DNA from: Methanospirillum stamsii
Lineage (GTDB): Archaea > Halobacteriota > Methanomicrobia > Methanomicrobiales > Methanospirillaceae
Reading direction: 5' to 3'
DNA length: 64,000 nt
Assembly (NCBI RefSeq): GCF_003173335.1
Contig: NZ_QGMZ01000018.1
Coordinates: forward strand, 1-64,000
Part shown: one piece after another, positions 35,781 through 44,503 of the stretch
Numbering within the stretch: position 1 is the first letter of the stretch
How the letters are laid out: each line of letters starts with the position of its first letter
Translations under genes and position numbers: made by a program
The notes under the pieces: generated by a model
What the model saw: only the letters and a program-made list of their open reading frames with translations
What the model was told of the DNA's origin: nothing
The model's database searches: none

Positions 35781-37004
35781 TTATGATTTCGCTCCCTGTC
35801 TGTCCATCCTGATACTTATCATAGTAATGCTTTTTGATGGGCAGACCAGAGAGCATAATGAACAATTATCACATCTTTCCTGATCAATAGCAACCCCTTT
35901 ATTAGTCATGCGGATAGCCTGGTATCCCCCGTCCCGGCAGGAAATAACGCACGTTCCACATTTGGTGCAGGTATCCTGATTAACGAATGGCACACCACGG
36001 ATGTTACGGTTCAGTGTTTCATGACTGGTAATCTGTGATAAGGCCTTTCCTCTGATCACATCAGGGCCGGACAACCCTTTTTCTTCTAGGTATTCTGATA
36101 ATCCCGTTGTTAATTCCCTGATAATTCCATATCCCCGCCACATAACTGCTGAACAGACTTGGACTGCGGAGGCTCCTGCAAGGATGTATTCTGTTGCATC
36201 ATTCCATGAACTGATTCCTCCAATTCCAATCACCGGCGTAGAACCTGCCTGGGCAATCTGTGATACTACCCGGAGACCAACCGGTTTTACGGCCGGCCCT
36301 GAATATCCTCCGTATGTCGAATAACCTCCGACGGATGGTATTGGAAAAAAAGTATCCAGATCAATTCCTATCAGGCACTGGATGGTATTGATGGCTGATA
36401 TCATGTCTGTTCCTCCTTTAATGGCTGCCTGTGCGATGGGAATAATATCAGTGACATTTGGTGTAAGTTTAACAATCAGGGGGATCGTGGTTATTTTTTT
36501 GACATGAGTTGTCAGTTCTCTGACCAGGTCAGCCTGCTGGCCGATAGCTGCACCAAGTCCTCGTTCCGGCATTCCATGAGGGCATGAGAAATTGAGTTCG
36601 ATGGCATGAGCCCCGGCTGACTGAATCTTTAAAGCCAGATCCTGCCATTCAGCCGGATCAGCTCCTGCCATAATGCTTGCGATTAAGAGTTTGTCCGGGA
36701 ATTCCCGTCGGAGTTTGGAGATTTCAATAAGCCAGTACGAGACACTTTTTTTACTGAGGAGTTCGATGTTTTCAAACCCGAGAAGAGTTGAGTCCCTGTC
36801 TTTCCAGGCAGAAAATCTTGGAGAAACATCCGTGATTACCATCTCGTCGGGTCTGATGGTCTTGATAACCGCTCCTGCCCATCCTGCATCAAAGGCATGT
36901 CTTATCTGGTCAGCAGTTGCAGTAGGTGGGCCTGACGCGAGAATAAAAGGATTTTCAAGTGTAAATGGGCCTAATGTGGTTCGTATCCGAGATTCTGATG
37001 CCAT
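35781..37004 (-). CDS. PreA-like dihydropyrimidine/dihydroorotate dehydrogenase with two 4Fe-4S clusters
   Basis: A 407-residue protein. The first 310 residues form an FMN-binding TIM barrel of the dihydroorotate dehydrogenase class. LNFSCPHGMPERGLGAAIGQ closely follows the active-site region of dihydropyrimidine dehydrogenase, with the catalytic Cys in NFSCPH. The C-terminus has two ferredoxin motifs: CTKCGTCVISCRD and CDNCSLCSLVCP. PreA reduces or oxidises pyrimidines with a flavoprotein partner; that partner is not adjacent here. Its start lies inside the end of the HdeD gene (34-bp overlap), implying cotranscription. A role in ferredoxin-linked pyrimidine metabolism is inference. Confidence 0.8.
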   Translation of the reverse strand: MASESRIRTTLGPFTLENPFILASGPPTATADQIRHAFDAGWAGAVIKTIRPDEMVITDVSPRFSAWKDRDSTLLGFENIELLSKKSVSYWLIEISKLRREFPDKLLIASIMAGADPAEWQDLALKIQSAGAHAIELNFSCPHGMPERGLGAAIGQQADLVRELTTHVKKITTIPLIVKLTPNVTDIIPIAQAAIKGGTDMISAINTIQCLIGIDLDTFFPIPSVGGYSTYGGYSGPAVKPVGLRVVSQIAQAGSTPVIGIGGISSWNDATEYILAGASAVQVCSAVMWRGYGIIRELTTGLSEYLEEKGLSGPDVIRGKALSQITSHETLNRNIRGVPFVNQDTCTKCGTCVISCRDGGYQAIRMTNKGVAIDQERCDNCSLCSLVCPSKSITMISIRMDRQGAKS

Positions 37005-37591
37005 ATAAGATTAGGAATGGATAAGTTTAAAAAAGAAGGGTATTCATTTTTACAGGCCACGACGAAATCGCCTTTTTTCATAATCAGGCTGGCAATGATG
37101 CTGATTATACCAAATACCAGACAGTAAAGGCCGAGGAGGACGATGAGAATCAGTGAACCTGCTGTCGGGATTGGGGCAAACCCAATCAGGATCCCAAATA
37201 ATACTCCTATAAATCCGTTAACTCCAAGCAGGGCACGGAATGGGAGTTCCTTTAAAGAAAATGCAATGAAAAGTTCAGTAATTCCGGTAATAATTGCCCA
37301 GGCGGCTATCAGAATAGTCATTGCCACGATCATTGAGAATGGTGATATAAAGGTCAGAATTGCTATGATTACCCCAATAATAGAGAGAATGAGTACCGGC
37401 CATCTCCCGGGCTGTTCAGATGAAAGACTCATCCCTCCGGTCATCAGGGAAATCATCAGAAGAAAAATTCCCACGATATAGGCGATAACTGCTTCCATTG
37501 CAAGAGGAATGGTAAAACAGAGAATTCCCACGATTACTGCAAAGATACCACGGGCAAGCAGACTCCCCTTGGTAAGAATTTCTGGCTCCAT
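36971..37591 (-). CDS. HdeD/DUF308 family membrane protein
   Basis: A 206-residue protein with about six transmembrane helices arranged as pairs: RGIFAVIVGILCFTIPLA, then VLILSIIGVIIAILTFIS and FIGVLFGILIGFAPIPTAGS. This is the DUF308 pattern of HdeD proteins, linked in enterobacteria to acid resistance. The C-terminal 25 residues are polar and overlap the start of the PreA-like gene in another frame. Function in this archaeon is unknown. Confidence 0.78.
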   Translation of the reverse strand: MEPEILTKGSLLARGIFAVIVGILCFTIPLAMEAVIAYIVGIFLLMISLMTGGMSLSSEQPGRWPVLILSIIGVIIAILTFISPFSMIVAMTILIAAWAIITGITELFIAFSLKELPFRALLGVNGFIGVLFGILIGFAPIPTAGSLILIVLLGLYCLVFGIISIIASLIMKKGDFVVACKNEYPSFLNLSIPNLIWHQNLGYEPH

Positions 37592-37787
37592 GGATTATTA
37601 CTCGTTAAATTTCTTATTAAATGCATCGATATCTATGTAAAAGGCAATACTTTTACCAGATGTCGATATAGGCTGAAAATTTATGTTGCCTGACTATTTA
37701 TGTGTTCATTTCTGTTAATCCAGGACATTTTCAGGATTTCTCATGTAACCGATAATCCTATTAGGAAGTATCTGATACCTGGATGAT

Positions 37788-38159
37788 ATGTTCTCTTATT
37801 TTTTTGATATCCTGAATAGTAATATGCTGGTGTGCATTGAAATTATCTCTCAAATAATTGAGATAATTGCCGTAATTATAATATTTGGGGCTGTAATTAG
37901 TGGTTCAGTCAGATATCTTTATCAAAGGTACGCTTCATACTTAAAAAGAAACCAACAATTAACCGAATTACGACAGTATATTGGACAATGGTTGTTATTA
38001 GGGCTTGAACTCCTCGTCGCTGCAGATGTAATACGGACGGTTGCTCTTGATCAAACTCTTGAAAGTGTTGCAGGTCTGGGATTACTCGTTCTTGTGCGAA
38101 CATTTCTAAGCTGGGCCTTGGTTGTGGAAATGGAAGGGAGATGGCCATGGCAGCATTAA
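37788..38159 (+). CDS. DUF1622 membrane protein
   Basis: A 123-residue protein with three probable transmembrane segments: IISQIIEIIAVIIIFGAVI, WLLLGLELLVAADVIRTVAL and LGLLVLVRTFLSWALVVEM. The LGLELLVAADVIRT stretch and the REELRQYIGQWL-like helix (ELRQYIGQWLLL) are typical of DUF1622. No function is established for the family. It faces the minus-strand rubredoxin gene 17 bp away. Confidence 0.8.
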   Translation: MFSYFFDILNSNMLVCIEIISQIIEIIAVIIIFGAVISGSVRYLYQRYASYLKRNQQLTELRQYIGQWLLLGLELLVAADVIRTVALDQTLESVAGLGLLVLVRTFLSWALVVEMEGRWPWQH

Positions 38160-38176
38160 AAAAAGAAAAACCAATC

Positions 38177-38371
38177 TCACCTGATAAAGGTAAACATGGA
38201 TTTAGGTTCTCTGCATACCGGACAGCGCCAGGAGGGGGGAAGATCTTCAAAGGCAGTTCCGGGTGGAATATTCTGTGTGGGGTCTCCTTTTTCCGGATAG
38301 TAATAATACCGGCATGGATCACACCGCCATATTCCTTCTTTTTTTGTTGTGCTTGAAACAACACGTTGCAT
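38177..38371 (-). CDS. Rubredoxin
   Basis: A 64-residue one-iron redox protein. The two Cys pairs are [15 protein letters not shown] (about 17-31) and [13 protein letters not shown] near the end, with the standard [14 protein letters not shown] between them. The first pair is CxxC rather than the more common CxxCG with glycine, a slight variant. Rubredoxin passes single electrons, for example to superoxide reductase or flavoproteins; no such partner is adjacent. The N-terminal dozen residues are longer than in minimal rubredoxins. Confidence 0.88.
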   Translation of the reverse strand: MQRVVSSTTKKEGIWRCDPCRYYYYPEKGDPTQNIPPGTAFEDLPPSWRCPVCREPKSMFTFIR

Positions 38372-38443
38372 ATATTATAATTGGTTTTTATGAGATATGG
38401 CCTTTGAGTCTCTCATAAATACCCGGACAAAGACAATGATACT

Positions 38444-38788
38444 ATGAAACGTTCCTCAACCATGTCCCCGGCAGAGATTCCTTCCTCAACCAGAAAAAAT
38501 CCTTCATTTCCTGTATTGATTGGAGTAATTTTAGCAATAATTATCTTTCTTCTTTTCATTCTTTTTGTGGTAATGGTCCCGCCATCATTAGAGAGCGGGT
38601 CAGAAGATAGATCTGAGAAGATGGATGCAGCAGTAAACCTGGCTGTAGAACAGTCGATGGAGAATGTGAATGAATCCGGAACAATATATCAGAAAGAACC
38701 CGATATTACCATGAGTCCGGAATTATTGGCGATAGATAAACCATTTTCTGCAGAAGAGGAGAAAGAAGAACTGGAACTTGATTCATAA
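38444..38788 (+). CDS. Single-pass membrane protein of unknown function
   Basis: A 114-residue protein. Residues 1-22 are polar and Ser/Pro-rich, 23-46 form one transmembrane helix (LIGVILAIIIFLLFILFVVM), and the remainder is strongly acidic, ending EEEKEELELDS. No family recognised. It converges on the K+ channel gene with a 9-bp gap. Confidence 0.6.
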   Translation: MKRSSTMSPAEIPSSTRKNPSFPVLIGVILAIIIFLLFILFVVMVPPSLESGSEDRSEKMDAAVNLAVEQSMENVNESGTIYQKEPDITMSPELLAIDKPFSAEEEKEELELDS

Positions 38789-38797
38789 ATCCGGGCT

Positions 38798-39691
38798 TCA
38801 TTTTTCAAAGATGATCTGTTTCTTAAGCGTTAGGTATTCTTCATCGGTGATATAACCTTTTGAATGCAGACTGCCAAGTTTATCAATAAGAGCTAATGAA
38901 GATTCCATGTTTATCCTTACAATTTCATTATTTCTGGCCCTCTCCTTTTCTTCAATAAATCCTGATGCCATGATTGCAGAAGGAAGAGCCAGAACAAGTA
39001 CTCCTGAAATTGTAATCACACCGGCAATTATCTTTCCAACCGTGGTTACCGGAATAATATCTCCATATCCGACGGTTGTAACAGTCATAACCGCCCACCA
39101 GAGAGAAGCAGGGATACTTGAAAATTTATCCGGTTGAACATGGTTTTCTACGACATACATGATAGTAGAAGAAAAAAGAATCACGAAAACGAGGGAGAAG
39201 AGCATGATGACTATGATTTCACTTTTTCTTCTGATTACCTGTTTTAATTGAGTAAGAGATGAGGTGTATCTGGTAAACCTTCCCAGTTTGAAGATTGATA
39301 TTAATCTGGAAAACCGGATTACCGCCAGATCGGATGGGACAATCACGGGGATGAAGAGTGGAAGCACTGAAACAAGATCTATTAAAAGGTATATGTTCGC
39401 TGCATATCGTATCCGGTCAGTTATCATCCGGTATGGAACGGTTGTTTGAGTGCAGGACCAGATACGGAGAATATATTCGATAAGGAATATCGTGATGCAG
39501 GTGTTCATAATCAGGTTTAGCATAACTCCATAATGGAATGCAATAGATTTTACCGTGTAAAGAATTACTGCAATTGTATTTACAAGAATGGCAGATGCAA
39601 GAATAACATGGAGAAATTGTGCATTCCTGTCCTCTAATGAAGGATTATCCAGAATATTATGGATATATGCTCTTGCATCCTGGTAATTCAC
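38798..39691 (-). CDS. Voltage-gated potassium channel
   Basis: A 297-residue six-helix channel subunit. The selectivity filter is TVGYGDI, in VMTVTTVGYGDIIPVTTVG. The S4-like segment VIRFSRLISIFKLGRFTRY has regularly spaced Arg/Lys, so voltage sensing is plausible. The C-terminus ends in a short SHOCT-like element: SLHSKGYITDEEYLTLKKQI. It would form tetramers in the cytoplasmic membrane. It has no obvious operon partner; the DUF6438 gene lies 19 bp upstream on the same strand. Confidence 0.88.
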   Translation of the reverse strand: MNYQDARAYIHNILDNPSLEDRNAQFLHVILASAILVNTIAVILYTVKSIAFHYGVMLNLIMNTCITIFLIEYILRIWSCTQTTVPYRMITDRIRYAANIYLLIDLVSVLPLFIPVIVPSDLAVIRFSRLISIFKLGRFTRYTSSLTQLKQVIRRKSEIIVIMLFSLVFVILFSSTIMYVVENHVQPDKFSSIPASLWWAVMTVTTVGYGDIIPVTTVGKIIAGVITISGVLVLALPSAIMASGFIEEKERARNNEIVRINMESSLALIDKLGSLHSKGYITDEEYLTLKKQIIFEK

Positions 39692-39710
39692 AGTGCTTCC
39701 TGGTTAATTA

Positions 39711-40217
39711 TTAAAGGATTTCATCATCCCAGCCGATAAAGGAGCCATTTCCAATCCACCTGCTGGTGTTTGCCACCAAATCAACTGCATCTTCCATCAT
39801 CATCAGAGTTTGAGGAGCAGAACTATCTCCATAATAATGATAAACCGATTTATTAATGGAACTATTCCGGACTGTAAGAGTGGCTGATGGCATATCTGTG
39901 ATTTCATATGCGGAATATGAGTCATTGAGATAAAAAAAACCGTCTGTATTCAGACTATGAAACAAATCTGCAACAGTTTGTGGATCAATCGAATTTGTGA
40001 CATTCCCTTCAGTTTCGACAAATTGTCTGCCTTCAAAAAATATCGTTCCGTTTCCGGATAGTGAGACTGTGTATACCGGACAGGTACCAAAACACATCCC
40101 TCTTTCCAGAGTTATCTGGATAGATTCATCTGGAACGTTCAAAGAAACGGCAGACATGGGTACGATTAACATAATGAGTATTATCATACCTGAAAACACC
40201 AATAACACCCGCTTCAT
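39711..40217 (-). CDS. Exported DUF6438-type protein
   Basis: A 168-residue protein with a signal peptide (VLLVFSGMIILIMLIVPMSA). The mature part has ITLERGMCFGTCPVYTVSL, the CxGxCPxY core of DUF6438, then GNGTIFFEGRQFVETEGN and a C-terminal tryptophan-containing end. The two cysteines might form a disulfide outside the cell. Function of the family is unknown. It is followed by the K+ channel gene on the same strand. Confidence 0.7.
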   Translation of the reverse strand: MKRVLLVFSGMIILIMLIVPMSAVSLNVPDESIQITLERGMCFGTCPVYTVSLSGNGTIFFEGRQFVETEGNVTNSIDPQTVADLFHSLNTDGFFYLNDSYSAYEITDMPSATLTVRNSSINKSVYHYYGDSSAPQTLMMMEDAVDLVANTSRWIGNGSFIGWDDEIL

Positions 40218-40260
40218 ATTGGTAAATTGTCGTTCCAGGTAAAAAGGGTGTTGAATATTC

Positions 40261-40983
40261 TTAAGATTCCGTTATAGATGCGGGGGTGTATGCACTTGGG
40301 GTTAGAATTCCGGTATTCTCTGAGTATCCTGAATTTCCTGTAATCTCGTTAAGTAACCGGGATATCTCCTCCAATTCATCCGGATGCGATACTCCTGCCA
40401 GTTCATACTGGGTTATTGCTGTTTCAAGAGCGATTTGTGCTTCGCTGAACCGATTAAGGGCATATAGTACTCTCCCTTTTCCGGCATAGGATGCCCAGTT
40501 TGTTTTTTCTCCTTTTGCATAAGTGATTGCATCAGTATATGCTTCGAGAGCGGAAAGGTATCGTTTCTGACTCTCAAGGGCAAGTGCAAGGCCATACCAG
40601 GCATCAGCAGATGTAGGCTGCAAATCAATCGCTTTTTTAAATGCAGTGTATGCCGTCCGGTAATTACCTGCTTCAAGAGCAGCATATCCTTCTTTGAAAT
40701 ACCCCTCATATGAAGGAGTAACTTCCGTTGGTGTGGGTATTGGTCCGCGGTCAAGAACGGTGCTCATGATGTCTGAATCAATCTGGGCTAATAACCAACT
40801 TGGTGTCCGGAACAGACTTCCCTGAGAGTATCCCTCTTCATCAATGATTGCCATGTCTGTTACCGATCCGGTAACGAAAAGATTTACAAAACCTGGGACT
40901 CCCTCAATATCAGCGAGAGTTGTCATTCCGGATAATAGCAAACCAGATATCAACAGGGTAATTAGTATCTTCGCATTTGACAT
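40261..40983 (-). CDS. Exported TPR protein, tandem paralogue 1
   Basis: A 240-residue protein with a signal peptide (ILITLLISGLLLSGMTTLA) and three tetratricopeptide repeats between about 95 and 200 (YFKEGYAALEAGNYRTAYTA, DAWYGLALALESQKRYLSAL, GKGRVLYALNRFSEAQIALE). A short motif just after the signal, GYSQGSLFRTPSWLL, is shared with the neighbouring gene, as are the C-terminal features ELAGVSHPDELEEISRLLNE. It is probably a scaffold on the outer membrane face; its partner is not known. Confidence 0.75.
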   Translation of the reverse strand: MSNAKILITLLISGLLLSGMTTLADIEGVPGFVNLFVTGSVTDMAIIDEEGYSQGSLFRTPSWLLAQIDSDIMSTVLDRGPIPTPTEVTPSYEGYFKEGYAALEAGNYRTAYTAFKKAIDLQPTSADAWYGLALALESQKRYLSALEAYTDAITYAKGEKTNWASYAGKGRVLYALNRFSEAQIALETAITQYELAGVSHPDELEEISRLLNEITGNSGYSENTGILTPSAYTPASITES

Positions 40984-41052
40984 ACTTCATTGATCTCATA
41001 CGAGTAATAAATACCTATCCCCCGGATAAGGATAACAAAAAAAGGAGGTTAT

Positions 41053-41697
41053 TCAGATATCATTTGCCTTATTCAGTGCATCCTGAGCTGCATCTACTTC
41101 ACCTAATGCCTCAAGAGCCTTTGCAAGTGACTGGTATATGGATGCTATTTCATCAGGTGATGATTCTCCAGCCTGCTCATATTGACTGATTGCAAGATTA
41201 CATGCTTCCTTTGCTTTTTCATACTGCTGGATAGAAAGGTATGATCTCCCTAATCCTGCGTTCGGCCCCCACTTATCAGCCGCTTTTTTTGAGAAAGATA
41301 ATGACTGGGAAAAAGCATCAACAGCCGAAAGATATCGTTTCTGGTTTTCAAGAGCAAGACCTTTTCCATACCAGGCTTCATAAGATGTACCGTTCATCTG
41401 AATTGCTTTTTCAAATGATTTTTCAGCATCACGGTTACTTCCACCTTCGAGATATGCCCATCCCTCATTTATATAACTCTGGAGTGTTGGAGGGGCCTTT
41501 GTTGGTTCCTGGCTTTTTGTACCCCAGTAATCCAGATTGCTCATATCCTTGTAATCCTCATCCATTTTATCGATAAGGAATTTTGGTGTTTTAAAGATGG
41601 TTCCCTGTGAATATTCCTCATCATCCGATGCAAATACTCCTGTCGGAAGAATAAGTCCGATCAGAAGAACTGAAATAATTAGAACTTTACAATTCAT
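41053..41697 (-). CDS. Exported TPR protein, tandem paralogue 2
   Basis: A 214-residue homologue of the next gene downstream. Signal peptide VLIISVLLIGLILPTGVFA, then EYSQGTIFKTPKFLIDKMDE, then TPR units (EGWAYLEGGSNRDAEKSFEK, AWYGKGLALENQKRYLSAVD, GLGRSYLSIQQYEKAKEACN). About one-third of residues are shared, so the pair arose by tandem duplication. The conserved YSQG(T/S)xF(K/R)TP element is unusual for TPR proteins and may be a docking or processing site. Gap to the paralogue is about 70 bp. Confidence 0.75.
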   Translation of the reverse strand: MNCKVLIISVLLIGLILPTGVFASDDEEYSQGTIFKTPKFLIDKMDEDYKDMSNLDYWGTKSQEPTKAPPTLQSYINEGWAYLEGGSNRDAEKSFEKAIQMNGTSYEAWYGKGLALENQKRYLSAVDAFSQSLSFSKKAADKWGPNAGLGRSYLSIQQYEKAKEACNLAISQYEQAGESSPDEIASIYQSLAKALEALGEVDAAQDALNKANDI

Positions 41698-41751
41698 TAC
41701 TCAGCATTTGAAAAAAGGAGAATAAATAGTTGTCAGGTTGAAAATAGAGAA

Positions 41752-43623
41752 CTATGTATGATTTTTGTCACCATTTTTCTGTTCTACCTCAAACCGCTTC
41801 ATTTCCAGTTCTCTTAAATCCTTTCGCTTTATCTTTCCGGAAATGGTTTTTGGTAGTTCTTTGATGAATTCAATCTTTCTTGGATATTTGTAGGGAGCTG
41901 TAGAGTTTTTCACGTATTCCTGGATATCCCTGGAAATTTTTTCTGATGGTTCAAATCCTGCTTTCAGGACAACAAATGCCTTTACGATGAATCCCCGGAT
42001 GATATCCGGTGATCCGACCACTGCAGCTTCCTGGACTGCGGGGTGCTCAATTATGGCACTTTCCACTTCAAATGGTCCGATTCTATATCCTGAAGCCTTT
42101 ATGACATCATCGTCCCGGCCCACAAACCAGAAATACCCGTCATTATCCTTCATGGCCCTATCTCCGGTATAGTAATACCCTCCCTTGAATGAATTGGCAT
42201 TTGCTTCTTCATTGCCCCAGTATTCCATGAAGAACCCGACTGGTCGTGGTTCGGTTTTGATGGCGATGGAACCTTCTTCTCCAGGTTTTACCTGGTTCCC
42301 ATCCTCATCATGCAGTTCTATTTCCCATCCGGGGGAAGGTTTTCCCATTGAACCATATTTTGGTTCCATACAGGGAAATGTCCCTACACACAGTACGGTC
42401 TCAGTCTGACCATATCCTTCATATATCTCAAGACCGGTTGCATCTTTCCATGCTTTGATTACTTCGGGGTTAATCAGTTCACCAGCACTGACACAATGAC
42501 GAAGTTCTGAAAAATCCCACTTTCGAAGGTCAGCCATTATCAGCATCCGGTAAATGGTGGGTGGTGCACAAAATGTGGTGATTCCGTATTTTTCGATGAG
42601 GGGAAGAAGCTCAGTAGCATTGAACCGGCTCCGGTAATCGTAGACAAAGATTGCTGCACCTTCTATCCACTGCCCGAACAATTTACCCCAGGCGGATTTT
42701 GCCCATCCGGTATCTGAAACGGTGAAATGGAGGTCATTATTCCTGACATCATGCCAGAACCGTGCTGTTACGATATGACCCAGCGGGTAGGAATGTGAAT
42801 GTTGAACCATCTTTGGTTCACCGGTAGTCCCGGAAGAAAAGAAGATAACCATCGGTTCAGATGATTTTGTCTTACGCATCCCCTTCAGGTTGATTATCCG
42901 TGAAGAAACCGGAGCAGGATACATGAGTTCCCGGGTATAAGAGAGCCAGCCGTCACATTCTCCGTCTACGACCATCTTTGTTACCAGAGTCGGGCAATCA
43001 CCCACGATTTCATCAACTTTGTGGGCATTTTCCATGTCTGTGATGACCATTTTTGCTTCAGCAGTATTGACCCGGTAGGCGATGTCCTTTGGAGTCAGCA
43101 TCGTTGGTGCAGGGATATATATTGCCCCGATTTTGATGAGTGCCACGGTCATAAACCACCATTCCGGCACCCGGTGAAGCATAATAAGAACCCGGTCTCC
43201 TTTTCCGATCTTGTACTTGATCATCATGTTGACGATCTCGTTGGATCTTCTGGAAATGTCACGGAAAGTGAAAAATTTTTCTTCTCCCTTCTGGTTTGTC
43301 CACACCATCGCGATCTTATTTCTGTCCTTTTTCGCCCAGGCATCCACGACATCAAAACCAAAATTAAAGTATTCCGGAACTTCAATGCGGAAATTCCGGT
43401 ATGTTTCGTCGTAGCTTTGCATATTGTGCCGGCGTGGAGCCGGTGAATCATCAATGATGGGACTTGATTGTCCACATGGATAAATCCCATATCCGGACAG
43501 TTTGCGAAGTTGTCTGGTGCATGCTTCATTTATCCAGTCAGAGCGGGATATCTGCCTGACGACACTTTCCTGATCAACCCGGCGGGTCAGATCATCATCC
43601 ATCGAAATTGAGAAACGAACCAT
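41752..43623 (-). CDS. AMP-forming acyl-CoA synthetase with N-terminal ribbon-helix-helix DNA-binding domain
   Basis: A 623-residue fusion. Residues 1-42 are a CopG-type ribbon-helix-helix: MVRFSISMDDDLTRRVD then ISRSDWINEACTRQL. A Pro-rich linker leads to Met68, where normal family members begin (YDETYRNFRIEVPEYFNF). The enzyme part is complete: SSGTTGEPKM (263-272), EGYGQTET, YYTGDRA, GYRIGPFEVESA and the C-terminal lysine in PKTISGKIKRKD. It should activate a carboxylic acid with ATP and CoA through an acyl-AMP; the acid is not known. The oxidoreductase genes just upstream suggest branched-chain or aryl acids. An 18-bp palindrome lies seven bases before the ATG, so the fused domain probably represses its own gene. 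Confidence 0.85.
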   Translation of the reverse strand: MVRFSISMDDDLTRRVDQESVVRQISRSDWINEACTRQLRKLSGYGIYPCGQSSPIIDDSPAPRRHNMQSYDETYRNFRIEVPEYFNFGFDVVDAWAKKDRNKIAMVWTNQKGEEKFFTFRDISRRSNEIVNMMIKYKIGKGDRVLIMLHRVPEWWFMTVALIKIGAIYIPAPTMLTPKDIAYRVNTAEAKMVITDMENAHKVDEIVGDCPTLVTKMVVDGECDGWLSYTRELMYPAPVSSRIINLKGMRKTKSSEPMVIFFSSGTTGEPKMVQHSHSYPLGHIVTARFWHDVRNNDLHFTVSDTGWAKSAWGKLFGQWIEGAAIFVYDYRSRFNATELLPLIEKYGITTFCAPPTIYRMLIMADLRKWDFSELRHCVSAGELINPEVIKAWKDATGLEIYEGYGQTETVLCVGTFPCMEPKYGSMGKPSPGWEIELHDEDGNQVKPGEEGSIAIKTEPRPVGFFMEYWGNEEANANSFKGGYYYTGDRAMKDNDGYFWFVGRDDDVIKASGYRIGPFEVESAIIEHPAVQEAAVVGSPDIIRGFIVKAFVVLKAGFEPSEKISRDIQEYVKNSTAPYKYPRKIEFIKELPKTISGKIKRKDLRELEMKRFEVEQKNGDKNHT

Positions 43624-43690
43624 CTATACTAATCTGGTGCACCAGATTGTAAAAAAGTTGTGAATTAGTGAACCAGTATTTATATGTGTG
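43624..43690 (-). promoter_or_regulatory. Promoter and operator of RHH-acyl-CoA synthetase gene
   Basis: Read on the minus strand, CATATAAATA (43677-43686) is a TATA box predicting a start near 43656. AATCTGGTGCACCAGATT (43631-43648) is a perfect 18-bp palindrome in the short leader. A degenerate copy lies between TATA box and start site; on the plus strand it reads AATTAGTGAACCAGTATT (43663-43680). The GTG cores of the two sites are 31 bp apart, three helical turns. This is what a cooperative ribbon-helix-helix repressor would use. It also shows the gene has its own promoter besides any read-through from the oxidoreductase genes. Confidence 0.7.
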
Positions 43691-43710
43691 TGGGGCCCCC
43701 AGGAATCAGG

Positions 43711-43974
43711 TTACTCAGGGGTAGTGCTTCCTTCGCGGACCATCTCTATGGCTTTTTTCGGGCATTCTGCTGCACAGATCCCACAACCCTTACAAAAGAC
43801 GAGGTCAATATCATAATTTTCATCAATGACCCCGTCAGGGCAGTACATGGCACACATTCCGCAAGCATTGCATTTATCCTTGTCCACAACCGGTCTGAAA
43901 ACCCTCCAGGTACCGGTTTTTCCACATGCTCCCTCTACAGGCCGGGAAATTGCAAGTCTTTCTCTCTCTGCCAT
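43711..43974 (-). CDS. porD: 2-oxoacid:ferredoxin oxidoreductase, delta (ferredoxin) subunit
   Basis: An 87-residue subunit with two 4Fe-4S motifs: CNACGMCAMYCPDGV and CKGCGICAAECPKKA. Before them is the RPVVDKDKCNAC lead typical of PorD. It transfers electrons from the catalytic subunits to ferredoxin. I use ATG 43974, just after the gamma stop (one base apart, TGA-T-ATG overlap region), rather than a longer frame to 44025. Last gene of a beta-alpha-gamma-delta set. Confidence 0.85.
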   Translation of the reverse strand: MAERERLAISRPVEGACGKTGTWRVFRPVVDKDKCNACGMCAMYCPDGVIDENYDIDLVFCKGCGICAAECPKKAIEMVREGSTTPE

Positions 43975-43975
43975 A

Positions 43976-44503
43976 TCAGACCAGCTCCTCGAATGCCATA
44001 AGTGCAGCCTGATAATTCCTCTCATCAGAGAACATCTCTTTTATCGCCGCACTTGCTGACTCTCGTGAGAAAAGACCCATTTTTGCCAGTGCCCCAATGA
44101 CGGGGGTATTCAGGATTGGGCTTCCTGCAACGATGAGGTTAATTTTCAGTGCGATTCCGGTCAGGTCAACAAGACTTACCTTGTATCCTGCTGCCTTTGC
44201 CGGAACCTCAGTTGCGTTGATAAGCACTTTTCCATCAGGTTTAAGCCCGTCAAATACATTAACCAGGTCAATAATTGAGGGATCCAGTACTACAACCAGG
44301 TCCGGGTTATGAATCTGTGAATAAATTTTGATCGGCTTGTCATCGATCCTGATAAACGAGACAATGGGCGCCCCACGTCTCTCTGCTCCATAGAATGGTG
44401 CCGCAGTTGCATATTTACCGTCTCTGAAGGCAGCTAAAGCCATCAGTTTGGCTGCAGTGACTCCTCCCTGCCCTCCTCGTGAATGAAGACGTATCTCAAA
44501 CAT
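43976..44503 (-). CDS. porG: 2-oxoacid:ferredoxin oxidoreductase, gamma subunit
   Basis: A 175-residue subunit. EIRLHSRGGQGGVTAAKLMA at the N-terminus and APFYGAERRGAPIVSFIRID are the conserved gamma-subunit motifs. This subunit binds part of the CoA site. It begins directly after the alpha gene (adjacent codons) and is followed by the delta gene. The symbol por is used for family; the true substrate could be pyruvate or branched-chain 2-oxoacids. Confidence 0.85.
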   Translation of the reverse strand: MFEIRLHSRGGQGGVTAAKLMALAAFRDGKYATAAPFYGAERRGAPIVSFIRIDDKPIKIYSQIHNPDLVVVLDPSIIDLVNVFDGLKPDGKVLINATEVPAKAAGYKVSLVDLTGIALKINLIVAGSPILNTPVIGALAKMGLFSRESASAAIKEMFSDERNYQAALMAFEELV

